NCBI GenBank assembly: GCA_958295665.1
Contig: OY282559.1
Span: 133,341,241 to 133,405,240, forward strand
Source: Tipula vernalis
Lineage: Eukaryota > Arthropoda > Insecta > Diptera > Tipulidae
Length of the DNA stretch: 64,000 nucleotides
Direction: 5' to 3'
How positions within the stretch are numbered: position 1 is the stretch's first letter; each line of letters starts with the position of its first letter. The position numbers were made by a program, and so were the translations under genes. Below, one piece after another: positions 10,044 to 21,099 of this stretch. Below the pieces are notes generated by a model. That model did not search any database. It was not told the origin of the DNA and worked only from the letters and a program-made list of their open reading frames with translations.

Positions 10044-13000
10044 AGTTTAGAAAAGACAATGGAAAATCAGTCATTAATCTGTTCAAATAAAAAGCTTAAT
10101 CTGTTTGTTTATTAGACGTGCTTTATATTTTAGATTTTTTTTTTGTATAAAGCTTTCTTTAAAAGCTTTTACAAAAGAAAGATTTTCTATTTTAATAAAA
10201 TAAAATCCAGTCCAACCCTGAAAACCTTTAGTATATGTCACTTAGAAAAGTTCAACATTTTGAATTTCTAACGATAGCTCACTGAAAAGCTCACTTGGTT
10301 AAAAAATTAAAAATTACAATTCTTTTAAACCTGAAATACTGAATTTCTGATTAATACTTAATTCTAATAATACTTAAGTCTATTCATTAACAGCTCCAAT
10401 TTAAACTCTCTGTTTACCTAAAAGTGCAAGTCAAAGCTTGAATAATGTAATAGCATATGAGTTTTATAAGTTTTAAGCTATGAAAATGCTTATTATAATT
10501 TGTTATTTTTTATACGTAAAAGTTTATTTTCAAAGCGTTAATTAACTGCCAAAGTTCCGCAGTATAAAAGCTCCACCATTTTAATTTTAATTCATTTGAA
10601 AACCTAATTTCACACACTAATTTCTGAATAACTCAAGAAGATTTTATTTAAAGTTTCAAAATGTATTTTTGAAAAGCTCAATTTGAACTGATAAATGGTT
10701 GAGCTTTTTATTTTATGTTATTTTATTCTATCTAAAATGATAACCAGAATGATACGATTCAAGTGCTTTTAGTAAACACTAAAGGAATAAAGAGCTTTTT
10801 TCTTAACAAAAAGTCACTAAAGCCTGTAAAATATAATAGATGCTATGAAACTTACTTAAATGAAAAAAAATTCCGCCGTTGGTGGAATATAATAATAATT
10901 ATATGTTGGTTCTTATTTTATTTTTATTATATATTGGACGGTAGTAATTTTGAAATTTGGAGACCCCGCAGTAATTAAGTTTTACGATTACAAATAAAAA
11001 TTCTTTATCCAGTTCATCAATAAATAATTGCCTTTGAATAGAGAATTCTCGTTTAAATCTATATAAAAGATCGTTTGTCACGAATTTATATTATTTGGTT
11101 AGTCTTAATTATTAAGAAGCTATAAGTTAGGTATTGGTGACCCACGAAATATAATTCATAAAGCCATTACAAAATTCCTTCGAGCCAACGATTTCCGTTC
11201 ATTACCCTCTAAAATTGTCCTCTACAATGTGGTACTTGCAATTATGTTACTCTTCAGCTTTAGTATTTATGACTTTTTAAAATATTCTTTGGCCATTTTA
11301 CAAAAGCAGCAATTCAATCTCAAATCGATTCTTGAACGATATAAAAATCTTGAAGGTGAACAAATTTTTACAAACTTGGGTTAAGAGGATAAAATAAAGC
11401 AGAGTTCAAAAACAATCACCACACTACACTTTTCATTTTGTGATAGTCACGTGATATTTATATAGTTTCTATATTTTATTTCTTTCAGACAAGTCAGGCC
11501 TGGCGTAACTCACCCCCTGGACCCCTTGGTTTTTGAAAGGTTAGTGTAACATAAACTTTTTATTGGTTTGTAGACTAAAATAAAATTGAATATTTCCACA
11601 GTTATCAAATTTAAAGATAATAAACTGTATGTCAATGAACTTTTAAAAGAAGGATCACACGAAATAAAAAGTGGTGTTTAAAAAAAAAAAAATTGGGGTA
11701 ATTTTCTGTCTACTCTGATATTTTACAGGGGTGTCTGGCCTTTTTGTATAACTCGTAGTTCTTTACACATAACAAACAGTCTTCCTCTCTAAGTTCATTT
11801 TACCTGGATTCTTCGTTTTCAAATCGACAAGTTTAGTATACTATTCCTTTTCAATTTGTCATACTTATATAAAACGATAGTACTAAATAGGAACTTGTTT
11901 TGTGGATGTGTAAATAAACGAGCTTCAGATTTTTTTTTTTTTTTTCATAAATTAAACTATGACAAATTCATAAATTAAACTAGGACAAATTCATAAACTA
12001 AACTATGACATAAGTAAATTAAACCTAGACATTTTCTTATAAACTATGATTTACGGAAAAATATTTTAATGTTGTTCATAGTTAATAGAGAATGTTAAAA
12101 TTAAAGTTTGCAGTCGTTGGATGAAGAATATTTCTAGTCGTTCGCCGAACAACAAGAATACTATAAAAAATGTATAAAACAAGTGATTCTGAGCTTCATA
12201 TAATTTATGTTTGTATATGGTTTAACCTATAAACACAATACCTTACAGTAATTTTGATTAAAAGAAAAAAACAAATCTTTATTAATACACAAAGGTATAA
12301 ATTCCAGACATATTAAATTAACCGAACAACACAAAAACAAACTACAAGTTCCACTTGATTACCATAACTCTTACGTTATATTATTACCATTATTTTAATA
12401 GTAATCATCATGGTTACTTCTAAAAATTAAAATTATTAATAATTTTTCTGTGTTCTTAATATAGAGAAGAAATTTTGAGGTCATCATCAATTTTGTCATG
12501 CACCAAATATAAATTTTATTATTATTTCTAATAATTATTATTTTATATTATATATAATAAACAAACCAACAAAATATTTTTACTATTATGGTTTTTAACA
12601 AATTTTTATTGTTATTAACAAAACAACAAAAATCCCTGTAATAATTTTTTTTTTTTTTTTTTTTTTTTTTTCAAGACATTTGACTTTCTACTTCTTTTCT
12701 GACTCGTATACTCGTGTTCGTGTTTTATATACACACAAAATTTTCTGCTTGATTAAAGTGTACACTTCTATATACAAAACTATCGTTATAACTATACGGG
12801 ATGGGGTGTAAAGAAAGTAATTTCATTCAATTTTAAACTACATCATATGTAATATTTACTAAGCATAGACACACTTTTGGTTTTGCACGAGATATTAACA
12901 GCGTGAGATTTATTATTATAAACTGATGAATATAAATGGCGAAATGTAAAAGTACGCGATTTTTAACTTTTTTTTTTTGTTTTTTTTTTGTAATTAAATT

Positions 13001-14055
13001 TTGGTGAAAAAACGTGTTGGGTGGTGGTGGTGATCTTGTATGTTGTGCACAATTTTTTTTTTATGTCTCCCGGCTTTATTATGATTTTGACTTGATCATA
13101 AAAAAATTTAAAAATATTGACCGTGTTCGCGATTTCTTAGTTTTTTTTTATGTGTAATAAAAACAATAAATTAGTTTCATACCTCAACTTTGTTTTGACT
13201 TTATAGGTTAGCTTTGACCTGTGAGATTTTGCAAAGTGTTGCTCTCTAGTAATTTATTAATTGAAGACTTGACGTGTTATTAATTTACCTGAAAAGATAT
13301 AGAGAAAAAGAAATTGTTTATTTCAATTAAATAGAAAATATTTATGAAGTTTAAATGAATTGTTTATTGGGTCGGGAAAAAATCATTTCACCTTTAGTAC
13401 GATATAAATATTTCTGCAGACTGTAAAATATAGGCAATAAAATATAAAACTATAAACTACTTTTATAAACTAAAAGAATGTTAGCAGTTAATAATAATGA
13501 TGCCAAATTAGTACAATTTGATGAAGGTGATCTAATTTAAAACTTGTTTGCGTTATAAAATATTTTACTGGTTTGGAAAACTAATAATTATCTTTTAACT
13601 TGCAAGACCAGGCCACGCTGGAAATATATTTTACTTTTGATGGTCAAGGATATGAGAATGACAGAAGTAATGAAGTAACAATAATAATTTTGAATTAAAC
13701 ACTTATATATCGTTATTAAGGACTGTGAGGAGAGATAAGAATTAGTGAGGCACGTTAGGGGCCAATAATTTCTAGTTTTAAGGCAGTTTTTAAAATATTA
13801 AAGATTAGTGCTATGAAAGAAAATCAAAACATTGCCAAAAAGACAGGATTTACTCGTATAACAAGGGCTTCTGCTGGGGATCAAGGACTTTGAATCTCAA
13901 CTTTAAAAATAAAACGTTAATCTTGACTGAATCAGTAGTGATGAATAAGTTTAATAAACCGAAATTTAGTTTTTAAGAAATGATAAATTAAAAATTTTGC
14001 GTTGTGCGTCTTAAGCTTCCACCAAACCAAAGAATATTTTATTAATAAAACCAAA
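10044..14055. other. AT-rich desert, no gene seen
   Basis: About 4 kb without a recognisable domain on either strand. It holds long T runs (for example 12643-12671), a small tandem repeat at 11946-12035 and AT-only stretches around 12400-12600. Short frames such as 10763-10978 have no motif. A gene exon cannot be excluded without transcript data, but nothing supports one. Confidence 0.5.
11946..12035 (+). repeat. 23 bp tandem repeat, about four copies
   Basis: The unit CATAAATTAAACTATGACA plus AATT (23 bases) occurs at 11946, 11969 and 11992, followed by a more diverged fourth copy. The first two differ by one base. The repeat lies directly after a poly-T run. Confidence 0.8.
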
Positions 14056-14450
14056 ATGCCTAAAGAACACAAGGGAAAGAAAGACAGACTGTGGTGATGC
14101 AATGATTGAAAGCATTCAGAAGCTACTGATAGACGGCGCACTATGATTGCATAATCCTCCGAGGAAGAAGATGATGATAGTTCCAAGCACCAGCGCGAAC
14201 TAGAACATCGAAACGTTGAGCTACTACAAAAAAACATTGATCTTTGAAATTAAAAAGATTGAGCGTTTGAAGAAAGAGAATAAGTTGAGTAGAAGTAATC
14301 GAAATATCCCGAATGAAGAACCATTCAGTAGAAATTCAGTATAGATGATGCCTATTCAGTTAAGAAGTAGATAGAATGTGTTGATGAGACAGGTCAATGC
14401 TTAGGTTCTACCGACCTCCAGAAAACGGTATACTCAAAAAAATTCTGACT
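14056..14450 (+). pseudogene. Decayed coding-like fragment with a charged coiled-coil reading
   Basis: From an ATG at 14056 the plus strand reads a lysine-rich start (MPKEHKGKKDRLW), hits two stops, then continues with an acidic run (SSEEEDDD) and a heptad-like stretch (HQRELEHRNVELLQKNIDL). A one-base shift restores a helical, lysine/glutamate-rich reading (KKIERLKKENKLSRSN), and a later frame gives VDETGQCLGSTDLQKT. The regular heptads and the way neighbouring frames continue each other suggest a decayed protein-coding sequence rather than random AT-rich DNA. I do not recognise the family. It lies next to the 3' end of the copia relic and may belong to another element. Confidence 0.35.
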
Positions 14451-14589
14451 GGCACTTATTAAGTGAATTGCAAATAAAAAAAAAAGTAACTAATTCTACA
14501 ATAGTATTTCCATTTCACTTATAGCTAGAGTTAAATTAGACCAAACTGTTGCGAAATTATCATCTGTTTGTTCCTCACGATTGCTTTCG

Positions 14590-15440
14590 TAAGTAGGTAT
14601 GTCGGCCAGCATCTCATCAGTTGGTTTGTATTCAATATTTATGAGACTTTTTTCGACCTTCTCACGAATGAACTCTGATTTTATTTCAATATGTTTGGTA
14701 CGCGCAGATGATGAATTGTTGATTGCCAATTGTATTGCGCTTTTGTTGTCACAGTATAACACCATTTGTTTAGATGACGAAGGCATAAGCTCGAGTTGAA
14801 GTCGCTTGAGCCAAATAGATTCTTGTATTGCACATACCATCGCCATCAATTCTGCTTCGGTCGTCGAAAGTGCAATAGTTGATTGACGTTTTCATCTCCA
14901 AGAAACAGCTGCACCCTGCATGGTGAAAACATAGCCAGTGGTCGACTTTCTTTCGTCGAGATCACTAGCCCAATCTGCATCACAATAGCCTCTGATTTCA
15001 TTCGAAGGCTTCTGATAGACCAATTTCTTATCGATCGTTGCTTTCAAGTATCGCAGCACACGTTTGATCGCTGTCTTTCCCGGATTTTTGCTATATCGAC
15101 TCAACAAATTCACTGCATAGCAAATATCCGGTCGAGTTTTATGCGCCACAAACTACAAACTACCAATTGCTTGCATATACGGTACGTTTGATATCTCTTG
15201 TTGTTCATCACTTGATTTTGGACACATGCTAGAGGAAACTTTCTGATTTAAATCCAACGGCGTAGAGATTGGATTGCAATCACTCATACCGAAATGATTG
15301 AGAATTTCGGATATGTACTGCGATTGGTCGATTGAAATTGTGGCAGCCACCCTGTCACGAGTGATTTGAACTCCCAATGCGGATGATGCGTCACCTAAAT
15401 CTTTCATCTCGAAGTGTCTGCACAACTCGTTCTTTAACAA
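14590..15440 (-). pseudogene. Copia reverse transcriptase C-terminus and RNase H
   Basis: From 15440 downward the frame reads FEMKDLGDASSALGVQI, then QYISEILNHFGM, TRPDICYAVNLLSRY, the DADWASDLDERKSTTGYVF block of copia RNase H, and finally the YCDNKSAIQLA and RTKHIEIKSEFIREKV blocks. One in-frame stop lies between GSL and the TRPDI block (near 15150). Another follows SWR (near 14895), where family members have a serine. Homology ends at a MLADI block near 14600. The last 35 or so codons down to 14496 do not resemble the family, so the 3' end is probably a breakpoint. Confidence 0.9.
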
Positions 15441-15976
15441 TCGTTCACTGTTTAATCGTTAGAGAAAATTAATACGTCGTCCACGTAAATAGCAAGAAAT
15501 AACATTCTGCTACAATTCACCATATAGTAGATACATTGGTCGGCATTCGAACGCTTCAGACCAAATTTTACCAGCACACTATTCAGTTTCTCGTTCCATA
15601 CACGACTTGATTGCTTTAATCCGTACAACGATCTATGCAGCTTGCAAACTTTGTTCGAATTATTCATAAATTCTTCGGGTTGATACATGTATATATCTTC
15701 TTTCAGCACTCCGTTGAGAAAAGCTGCAACTGCATCCATTTGACGAATATTTAGGTCGAATTTCGTTGCAATCGCCATAAGGAACCGAATCGATGTATAC
15801 TTCACAACCGGAGAAAACGTTTCATGGTAGTCGACGCCATATTTTTGCGAAAAACCTTTCACCACCAATCTCGCCTTGTATCGCACAACTTCACCATCTG
15901 CATTGCTCTTAGTTTTAAACACCCATAGGTATTTTGTCACGAGGTAAATCGACCAAGGTCCAAGTTTGATTGTCAC
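15441..15976 (-). pseudogene. Copia reverse transcriptase, catalytic half
   Basis: The frame carries the opening WVFKTKSNADGEVVRYKARL block, then GVDYHETFSPVVK, the RQMDAVAAFLNG block with a catalytic aspartate, LYGLKQSSRVWN, and the YVDDVLIF catalytic box with both aspartates. The visible ATG at 15976 is a frameshifted start. The true reading enters from the upstream frame (DNQTWTLVDLPRDK, near 15940), with a small indel near 15920. A second shift near 15445 separates this block from the RNase H part. Confidence 0.92.
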
Positions 15977-15979
15977 TCA

Positions 15980-17215
15980 ATGATTTCATTTCTTCACACA
16001 TAGCTTTTCTCCACAAATCAGCATTTGGACTCGACAATGCTTCGGCAACGATTTCAGGATCATTTCCAATAATTTCTTTTGTCAAAAAATTATAACGTAT
16101 TATATCCATATTTCGGATACGTTCGGAACTACGAACTTGTTGCGGTGTTTCTACAAACTCATCTGGAATATACAAATCGTCACGATCACTATCAGTTGTA
16201 ACGTTGCTGTCGAATGTCTCATTGGTAACCGGTAGATTTACTGCGTTGTTTACAATATTCAAATCGTTTACTTCGGTTTCGTTGACATTCTCAATTACAT
16301 TGGCTTCACCAGACGTTTCAATTTGTTCATCAGACGTCTTAAATATTCTTCTTTTATCGACAATGGAAGATCCAGCATCACGCACGCACAGCATCACGCA
16401 AATTACTGGGGAAAAAGAAGAATTAGTACTTGCATCTGCGTGCTCAATTATCTTCAGATTTGGCTCTTCAGGAAAGCTTAACTCTAAAAACAAAACATCT
16501 CTGCTTATCACGACTTTCTTAGTTGCCATATTGTACAACCGATACGCTTTTGATTCATTTGCTATACCCAAGCATAATACATTCAGTTGACTTCGTGTCG
16601 AGCTTCCGCCGTTTTTCCTTTGGCACATGTACCATCGCTTTGCATCTAAACACTCGTAACATGGTCAAACCTGGTTTTGTTTTCGACCAAAATTCTTCTG
16701 GTGTAGTCGATCGCATATTTCTGCATGGTATTCGGTTTATCGAACTCGTTCAATAAGAGTCCTATTGATACGCTCTGCAACACCATTTTGTTCGGGAGTG
16801 TATGGTGCGGTTTTTTGTTGTACAATTCTGCATTTCGCCAAAATATCGTCAAACTGTCCATTACAATACTCCGTTCCATTATCAGTGCGCAGGACTTTGA
16901 TTGTTATTGAGCACTGATTTTCGACGAGAGCCTTGAACTCCAAAAACGTATTGAAAACTTGGTTTTTTTTCTCTCAACGGAAAAACAAATACCTTTTTGC
17001 TGTAATCATCGACAAATGTAACGAAATATATTTCGCACATCGAACTGTTCGCTCTTGCAGCGGACCACAGACGTCGGAATGAACCAAATCAAGCAAATGT
17101 TCAGCACGATTACCAACATCATTAAATGAAGCGCGAGTTTGCTTCCCTTTAATGCAAACAATGCATTTGTTGTTGCTTCCTACGCTCCAATTTACACCAA
17201 TTACGGCGCCACACA
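15980..17215 (-). pseudogene. Copia integrase and linker
   Basis: The zinc-binding part (WHRRLGH, then CIVCIKGKQ) lies at about 17225-17150 and is split by a frameshift. The catalytic core follows: HSDVCGP (first aspartate), TDNGTEY (second aspartate) and NGVAERINRT (glutamate). The DDE set is therefore intact. A poly-A stretch and frameshift near 16960 separates the first aspartate from the rest. The C-terminal GKR-type region is readable near 16640-16500. It is followed by a long low-complexity, Asn/Thr/Glu-rich linker to about 16000 that ends in the DNQTWTLVDLP block before reverse transcriptase. Confidence 0.88.
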
Positions 17216-17736
17216 CAAATGTGTCCTAAACGTCGATGCCACAAATTATTATCTATTTTGCCACTGAGTGCCGTTTCATTCATTGAAATTTCGATTTTAT
17301 TTTCACATATCGGTAATATACAATCCAGCCGATACAAGTCGTTGACCAATGTCGCCGTTGCTATTAAATTATTTTCTGCATTGAAAATTTTGCAATTTTC
17401 TACGGAAAGCAAATTTGCACACAAACCCGGAACGTATTGAACATTTGTCAACGTTGTATTTGTTTTCGACGTTCCATTCAATAGGGTTATCTTTACTTCA
17501 CCAACACAATCAATTTTCAATTTGTCTTTGTTTGCAACAACAACTTCTTTATTCAATGGCACTTTAGATTTATTAACAATGGACTTAGAGTTTGTCATGT
17601 GTGCCGATGCACGAGAATCAATAAACCAATCACATGAATATGTATTATTCACCAAAAATGTCGTATACAAAGGGTTTTCATTTTTTTTTCTCCTTTTTCT
17701 TTGGACAATCTCTGGCGAAATGTCCCGTGTGACCAC
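17149..17736 (-). pseudogene. Copia protease region
   Basis: The frame contains a CDWFIDSRASAHMT block. Copia proteases use D-S-G-A at this place, so the catalytic aspartate is kept but the following glycine is replaced by arginine, which should abolish activity. The downstream pattern (VVVANKDKL, VQYVPGLCANLLSV) is standard for the region between protease and integrase. The upstream gag zinc knuckle is in another frame, because a run of A residues near 17690 is an obvious slippage site. The ATG at 17736 is an artefact of that shift. Confidence 0.88.
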
Positions 17737-18092
17737 ACGAATGACATTTGAACATGAAATTCGTCTTTTTTTTGTTTGATCGGTTGATGTTCCATTTAGT
17801 TAACATTGCATTATCACTATTACTCGAGTCGTATTTCACTTCTTGCAATAGCAATGTTTTCACTGAATCCGTTGTCAATTTTGTTGTTGAATTTTCTACT
17901 GCCATTACTAGTGGTTTGTAATCGTCGGGCAGCTCAGCCAACATTAGCGATGCGATTATTTCATCTGACATTTCCAAACCAGCCTTTTTCACTTTGATAG
18001 AAATCATTACCATACGATTCACATATGATTCCATTGAATCGCAATCAGACAGCTTCAATTGGACAAATTCTTTCAGCAAGGTTACTCGTCTA
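17678..18092 (-). pseudogene. Copia gag, C-terminal part with zinc knuckle
   Basis: The frame has a LKEFVQLKLSDCDSMESYV block, an ASLMLAELPDDYKPLVMA block and a CCHC zinc knuckle (CHSCGHTGHFARDC), the standard order in copia gag. The ATG at 18079 is internal. The coding sequence continues upstream to about 18092, where the nested insertion begins. The lost N-terminal portion resumes at 19674-19757. Gag forms the virus-like particle and the knuckle binds the RNA. Confidence 0.9.
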
Positions 18093-19673
18093 CACTGAAA
18101 ACATTTTTGTGCATTTTATTTACGAATGGCGTTCGTAACCCGCAATTTGTACTATTAATGTAAAAATTACTATATTTACGAAACAAACCAAATTTAGAAA
18201 AAAATTCATAAACATTTGTGCGTTAATAGTACGAATCATAGTTCATAAACTAAAAAATGGTTTAGTTTATTGGGCTATAGATATAATACATTCTCATGTT
18301 GTTTGCGTATTAGTGCAATTTGCATGATTTTATTAAAAAACTACATTTATGAACAATTCATAATATTTATGAATAAGACGAGAGCGAAAATATTGGTTAA
18401 ATACTTATTGTTCGTTATATTAACGAATGTGGCACTACAATATATGACTATTATAATTCGAATTTTAAATGTATGTATGTGTGGGTGGCTGCTTATGTTT
18501 GAAGAAATCATACTTTTATGACATCTATTGAATAAGAATTTCTTTTGTCATTTCCACGTCCGGAACAGAAAGTGCTACAGAAGTGAAATGCATACCGAAA
18601 TATGCCTTGTATACACACGCCAGATATTAGTGATTTTTCATTTTCCAAGTAAAAGAAATCGAAAAAAAAAAATCTAGTAGACATAAAATTTCAGCAACCG
18701 TCTTTTTTCAATTTGATTTTGATGAAAATGTTCATAAATAATACAATTAAATTGTAAATTTCAAGTTTTTTTCACGTATTATTGATAAATTCCTTCATTA
18801 AATTAATAACACGAACAAATTCATATATTATACATAAGAGCTCCATTGCATTTCTAATTATGCGGAAAGATCAAGTTTGATCATTACGTAATGTATATGA
18901 ATTTGTTCGTACTATTAATTATTGGACGAATCTATTCGTAGCATCTATGAAAATTAAGTAAAGTTGAATAATATTCGGAACAACGAAAGTAAATAAATTG
19001 CTTTCGCTTCTTTATTAACAATTGCGTGTTTGAAAGGAACAACTGTAATAATTTACATTGTAAAATATTTAATGTAACAGATTTTTGTATGCTGGAAAAC
19101 CCGGTATAGATTTTTTGAATTTATTCATCAATCGACTCAAAAATTTACATTCTTGCTATGAACCATACGTAAATTATGTAGTTTTGTGTATAAATTATCG
19201 TTCCTACGCATCCTACACATAATGAATTACTTTCAGTATATTTATGAAAATAATCATCATATTTGTGAATTATTCGTAACTGCTGAGTATTCCATTCTTC
19301 CAATACACGAATAATTTCGTAAATACAAATAATCAATTTCTAAACTTATATGTATGAATTTATACGTCAATGTGATTTAACATTTCATTAGTATTATGAA
19401 AAATTTCATTGTATCTTTAATTCTTGCGTTCAAGCTGTTCATCCAAAAATGCTTTTAACTGCTTTAAAATAATAACATTTTTCGTATCTTATACGAATCA
19501 ATTCATAAATACTACAACGTAAGTAGTTAAGATTAAAATAAAAAAAATTGTGTATTTCACTATATTAACGTACGATTTGCTTACTATTAACGAAGGGTCG
19601 TATCGGCTCAGTTTTAACGAATTATTCTTACTATTAATGCAGTTTTTGTCTATATTGATGTAGGATTTTTTCA
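18093..19673. mobile_element. Unclassified 1.58 kb insertion splitting copia gag
   Basis: The left junction is CGTCTA followed by CACTGAAAAC, and the right junction is GGATTTTTTCA followed by GTCTATACAAG. GTCTA is shared by both junctions, so the target duplication may be up to 5 bases (shorter versions TCTA or TA are also possible). The termini are short imperfect inverted repeats (CACTGAAAA against GACTGAAAAAA when the ends are taken at 18093 and 19676). The interior has no transposase-like frame and is AT-rich. It is unusually dense in TTCGTA/TACGAA and TACTATTAAT words, including a TACTATTAATG word near both ends. It behaves like a non-autonomous DNA transposon. Removing it rejoins the gag frame. 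Confidence 0.82.
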
Positions 19674-19757
19674 GTCTATACAAGCCGCTATCTTCAAATG
19701 CTCTTGTCAAGGCGGTCCATGCTTGTTTCGCTGTTTTTGCATTTGCGATGTACACGT
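19674..19757 (-). pseudogene. Copia gag, displaced upstream fragment
   Basis: On the minus strand this short block reads YIANAKTAKQAW and AFEDSGLYR, a well conserved copia gag motif, up to the edge of the nested insertion. Homology begins abruptly at about 19757, so roughly the first 80-90 residues expected of the family and the 5' LTR are missing. Confidence 0.85.
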
Positions 19758-19985
19758 AAAAAAAAATGTAAATTGCAATTTTGAATACAAAATAATTGCG
19801 ACAAAATACTTGTCAGACACTTGTTTCCTTTTTAGGCGACACTTATTTTATGGAAATCTGGGCCCATAACCTGATGGTCTTCGATAATTAAATAAGAGCT
19901 TAAAGAACACGTCTGTTTTGTACAATAAGCAAAACCGGGAAAACAAAGTTTTTATTTTCTAATACATTTACGTTTTACATGATTG
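19758..19985. other. Spacer between copia and gypsy relics
   Basis: About 230 bases with no domain. It separates the abrupt 5' break of the copia relic from the first recognisable gypsy-like words, so it may include a degraded LTR or leader. I see no TG...CA termini. Confidence 0.4.
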
Positions 19986-20010
19986 ACTTTGCCAGTATCA
20001 CACTGAACTT

Positions 20011-20080
20011 TAATTGACAGATAAAGTTCTGTTCACACCAACATAAATTGACATATAAAGGTCTATTCACACTAACAAAG
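20011..20080 (+). repeat. Two-copy ~34 bp tandem repeat in the gypsy relic
   Basis: The word AATTGACAGATAAAGTTCT continuing to TTCACACCAAC is followed directly by a second copy with about five substitutions (AATTGACATATAAAGGTCT onward). It lies in the gag-side coding region of the gypsy relic. Confidence 0.75.
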
Positions 20081-20410
20081 GCTGCCGACACCCCAAATAC
20101 TTGGTATGAATTAACTGAAAACAATATTTTCGACTTAGAACAAAACAATGTAATATTGTTTGGAGCAACCGATATAGAAGACTTCAAAACAACTAGACCT
20201 TTACGAGCAAATAAAAGGTAAAACGAAACCCAAGCCAAGCTCAGCAGCGGTATAAAAAGTCATATTTGCAGTAAATGTTCCAATAAAGAAAAGAGTCCTA
20301 GATGTTTCAAATTCCAGAATTGAGGCATATTACGCCAAACCGCACGAAAAAAGCGTGGAAAAAAAGCGTGGAAGGTGAAAGGTTCAAGTCAGAGATTTAA
20401 AAAAAAAACT
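20081..20410 (+). pseudogene. Gypsy gag-side fragment
   Basis: One frame reads ADTPNTWYELTENNIFDLEQ, NNVILFGATDIEDF and TTRPLRANKR, then a stop and a Cys-rich segment (ICSKC, later RCFKF) that resembles a degraded zinc knuckle. The identity of the first part is uncertain, since I know this kind of sequence only as flanking gypsy gag/protease. The link to gypsy rests on orientation and immediate continuity with the reverse transcriptase fragment. Confidence 0.5.
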
Positions 20411-20454
20411 ACAAAAATCTGATGGCTGTCAATAAATATTTGACGATTGATGCA

Positions 20455-21090
20455 CTGGACTTTATTCGTCAAACCTGCTCGTTTGAGGGAGCTGAGCGAC
20501 GATTTAGTAATTCCGGCGAAGGATGAGAAAGAAATATTGTCGAAACTCACAGCCGTATTAAAACTGGCCGAGGAGAACGGGTTAAAAAAAAAATGGTGAA
20601 AATGCCAGTTTTTATCCAGGTATATCCAATATTTAGGGTATGAAATAGAAGATGAACATGTGAATCCCTCAAACGAAGAAGACTGCTATTACTAAATTTC
20701 CAGAACCTAAGAATAAAATTTATGAAGTACGTAGTAATAGCAAAGCCTTTATCTGATTTTCTACGAAAAGATTTCAGATTTATTTTTTGGGCTGTACGAA
20801 AAGAGTCATTCGAACAACTAAAAAACAGTGTAACCAGCCAACCAATTGGCTTTATTCTTCTACGGCAGAAACGGATCAGCACACTGGAGCATGCACAATT
20901 GGTCTGGGTGCAATCTTATTGAAAAAGTGTGATGGAGAGGAAATCTGCTGTTCCGTATTCTATTATAGGAAAAAAATATCACTTTTAATATCAGCAGCTT
21001 TAAAGAAATCCAGGGTGTATCTACTACGGTTGAACTTTAAAATTATAACCGATTGCGCAGCATTTAAAGCACCGCTGGAGAAGAAATAGC
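20455..21090 (+). pseudogene. Gypsy reverse transcriptase C-terminus and RNase H
   Basis: The reading starts at a DDLVIPAKDEKEIL block just after the expected YxDD position. It continues with KKCQFLSRYIQYLGYEIED (the conserved QFL...LGHE block), FPEPKNK, and IAKPLSDFLRKDFRF, then a frame change to RNase H: TIGLGAILLKK, VFYYRKK and ITDCAAFKAPLEKK. A deletion removes the segment between PEPKNK and AKPLSD. The catalytic aspartates of reverse transcriptase lie in the missing part. Confidence 0.85.
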
Positions 21091-21099
21091 TAACATCAA

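Larger units (their letters stand above)
14496..19757 (-). mobile_element. Ty1/copia LTR retrotransposon relic, interrupted by a nested insertion
   Basis: Read on the minus strand from high to low coordinates, the domain order is gag, CCHC zinc knuckle, protease, integrase, reverse transcriptase and RNase H. Integrase before reverse transcriptase defines Ty1/copia. The gag is split by a 1.58 kb insertion (18093-19673). Neither LTR is visible: gag homology stops at about 19757 and RNase H homology fades near 14590. Stops and frameshifts near 14895, 15150, 15445, 15925, 16635, 17180 and 17680 disable the polyprotein, although long blocks between them stay clear. That pattern suggests moderate rather than extreme age. 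Confidence 0.93.

Noticed and set aside
11900..12035. LTR or terminal poly-A of a retroelement
   Set aside because: A T run followed by a 23 bp tandem repeat; no coding domain or matching LTR is nearby.
13932..14237. 101-codon open frame on the minus strand, Ser-rich start
   Set aside because: It is antisense to the decayed acidic fragment (14056-14450); the Ser run is just the complement of the GAA/GAT run. No motif.
16204..16590. 128-codon plus-strand open frame
   Set aside because: Antisense shadow of the copia linker between integrase and reverse transcriptase.
19975..20238. 87-codon minus-strand open frame
   Set aside because: Shadow of the gypsy relic, which reads on the plus strand here.
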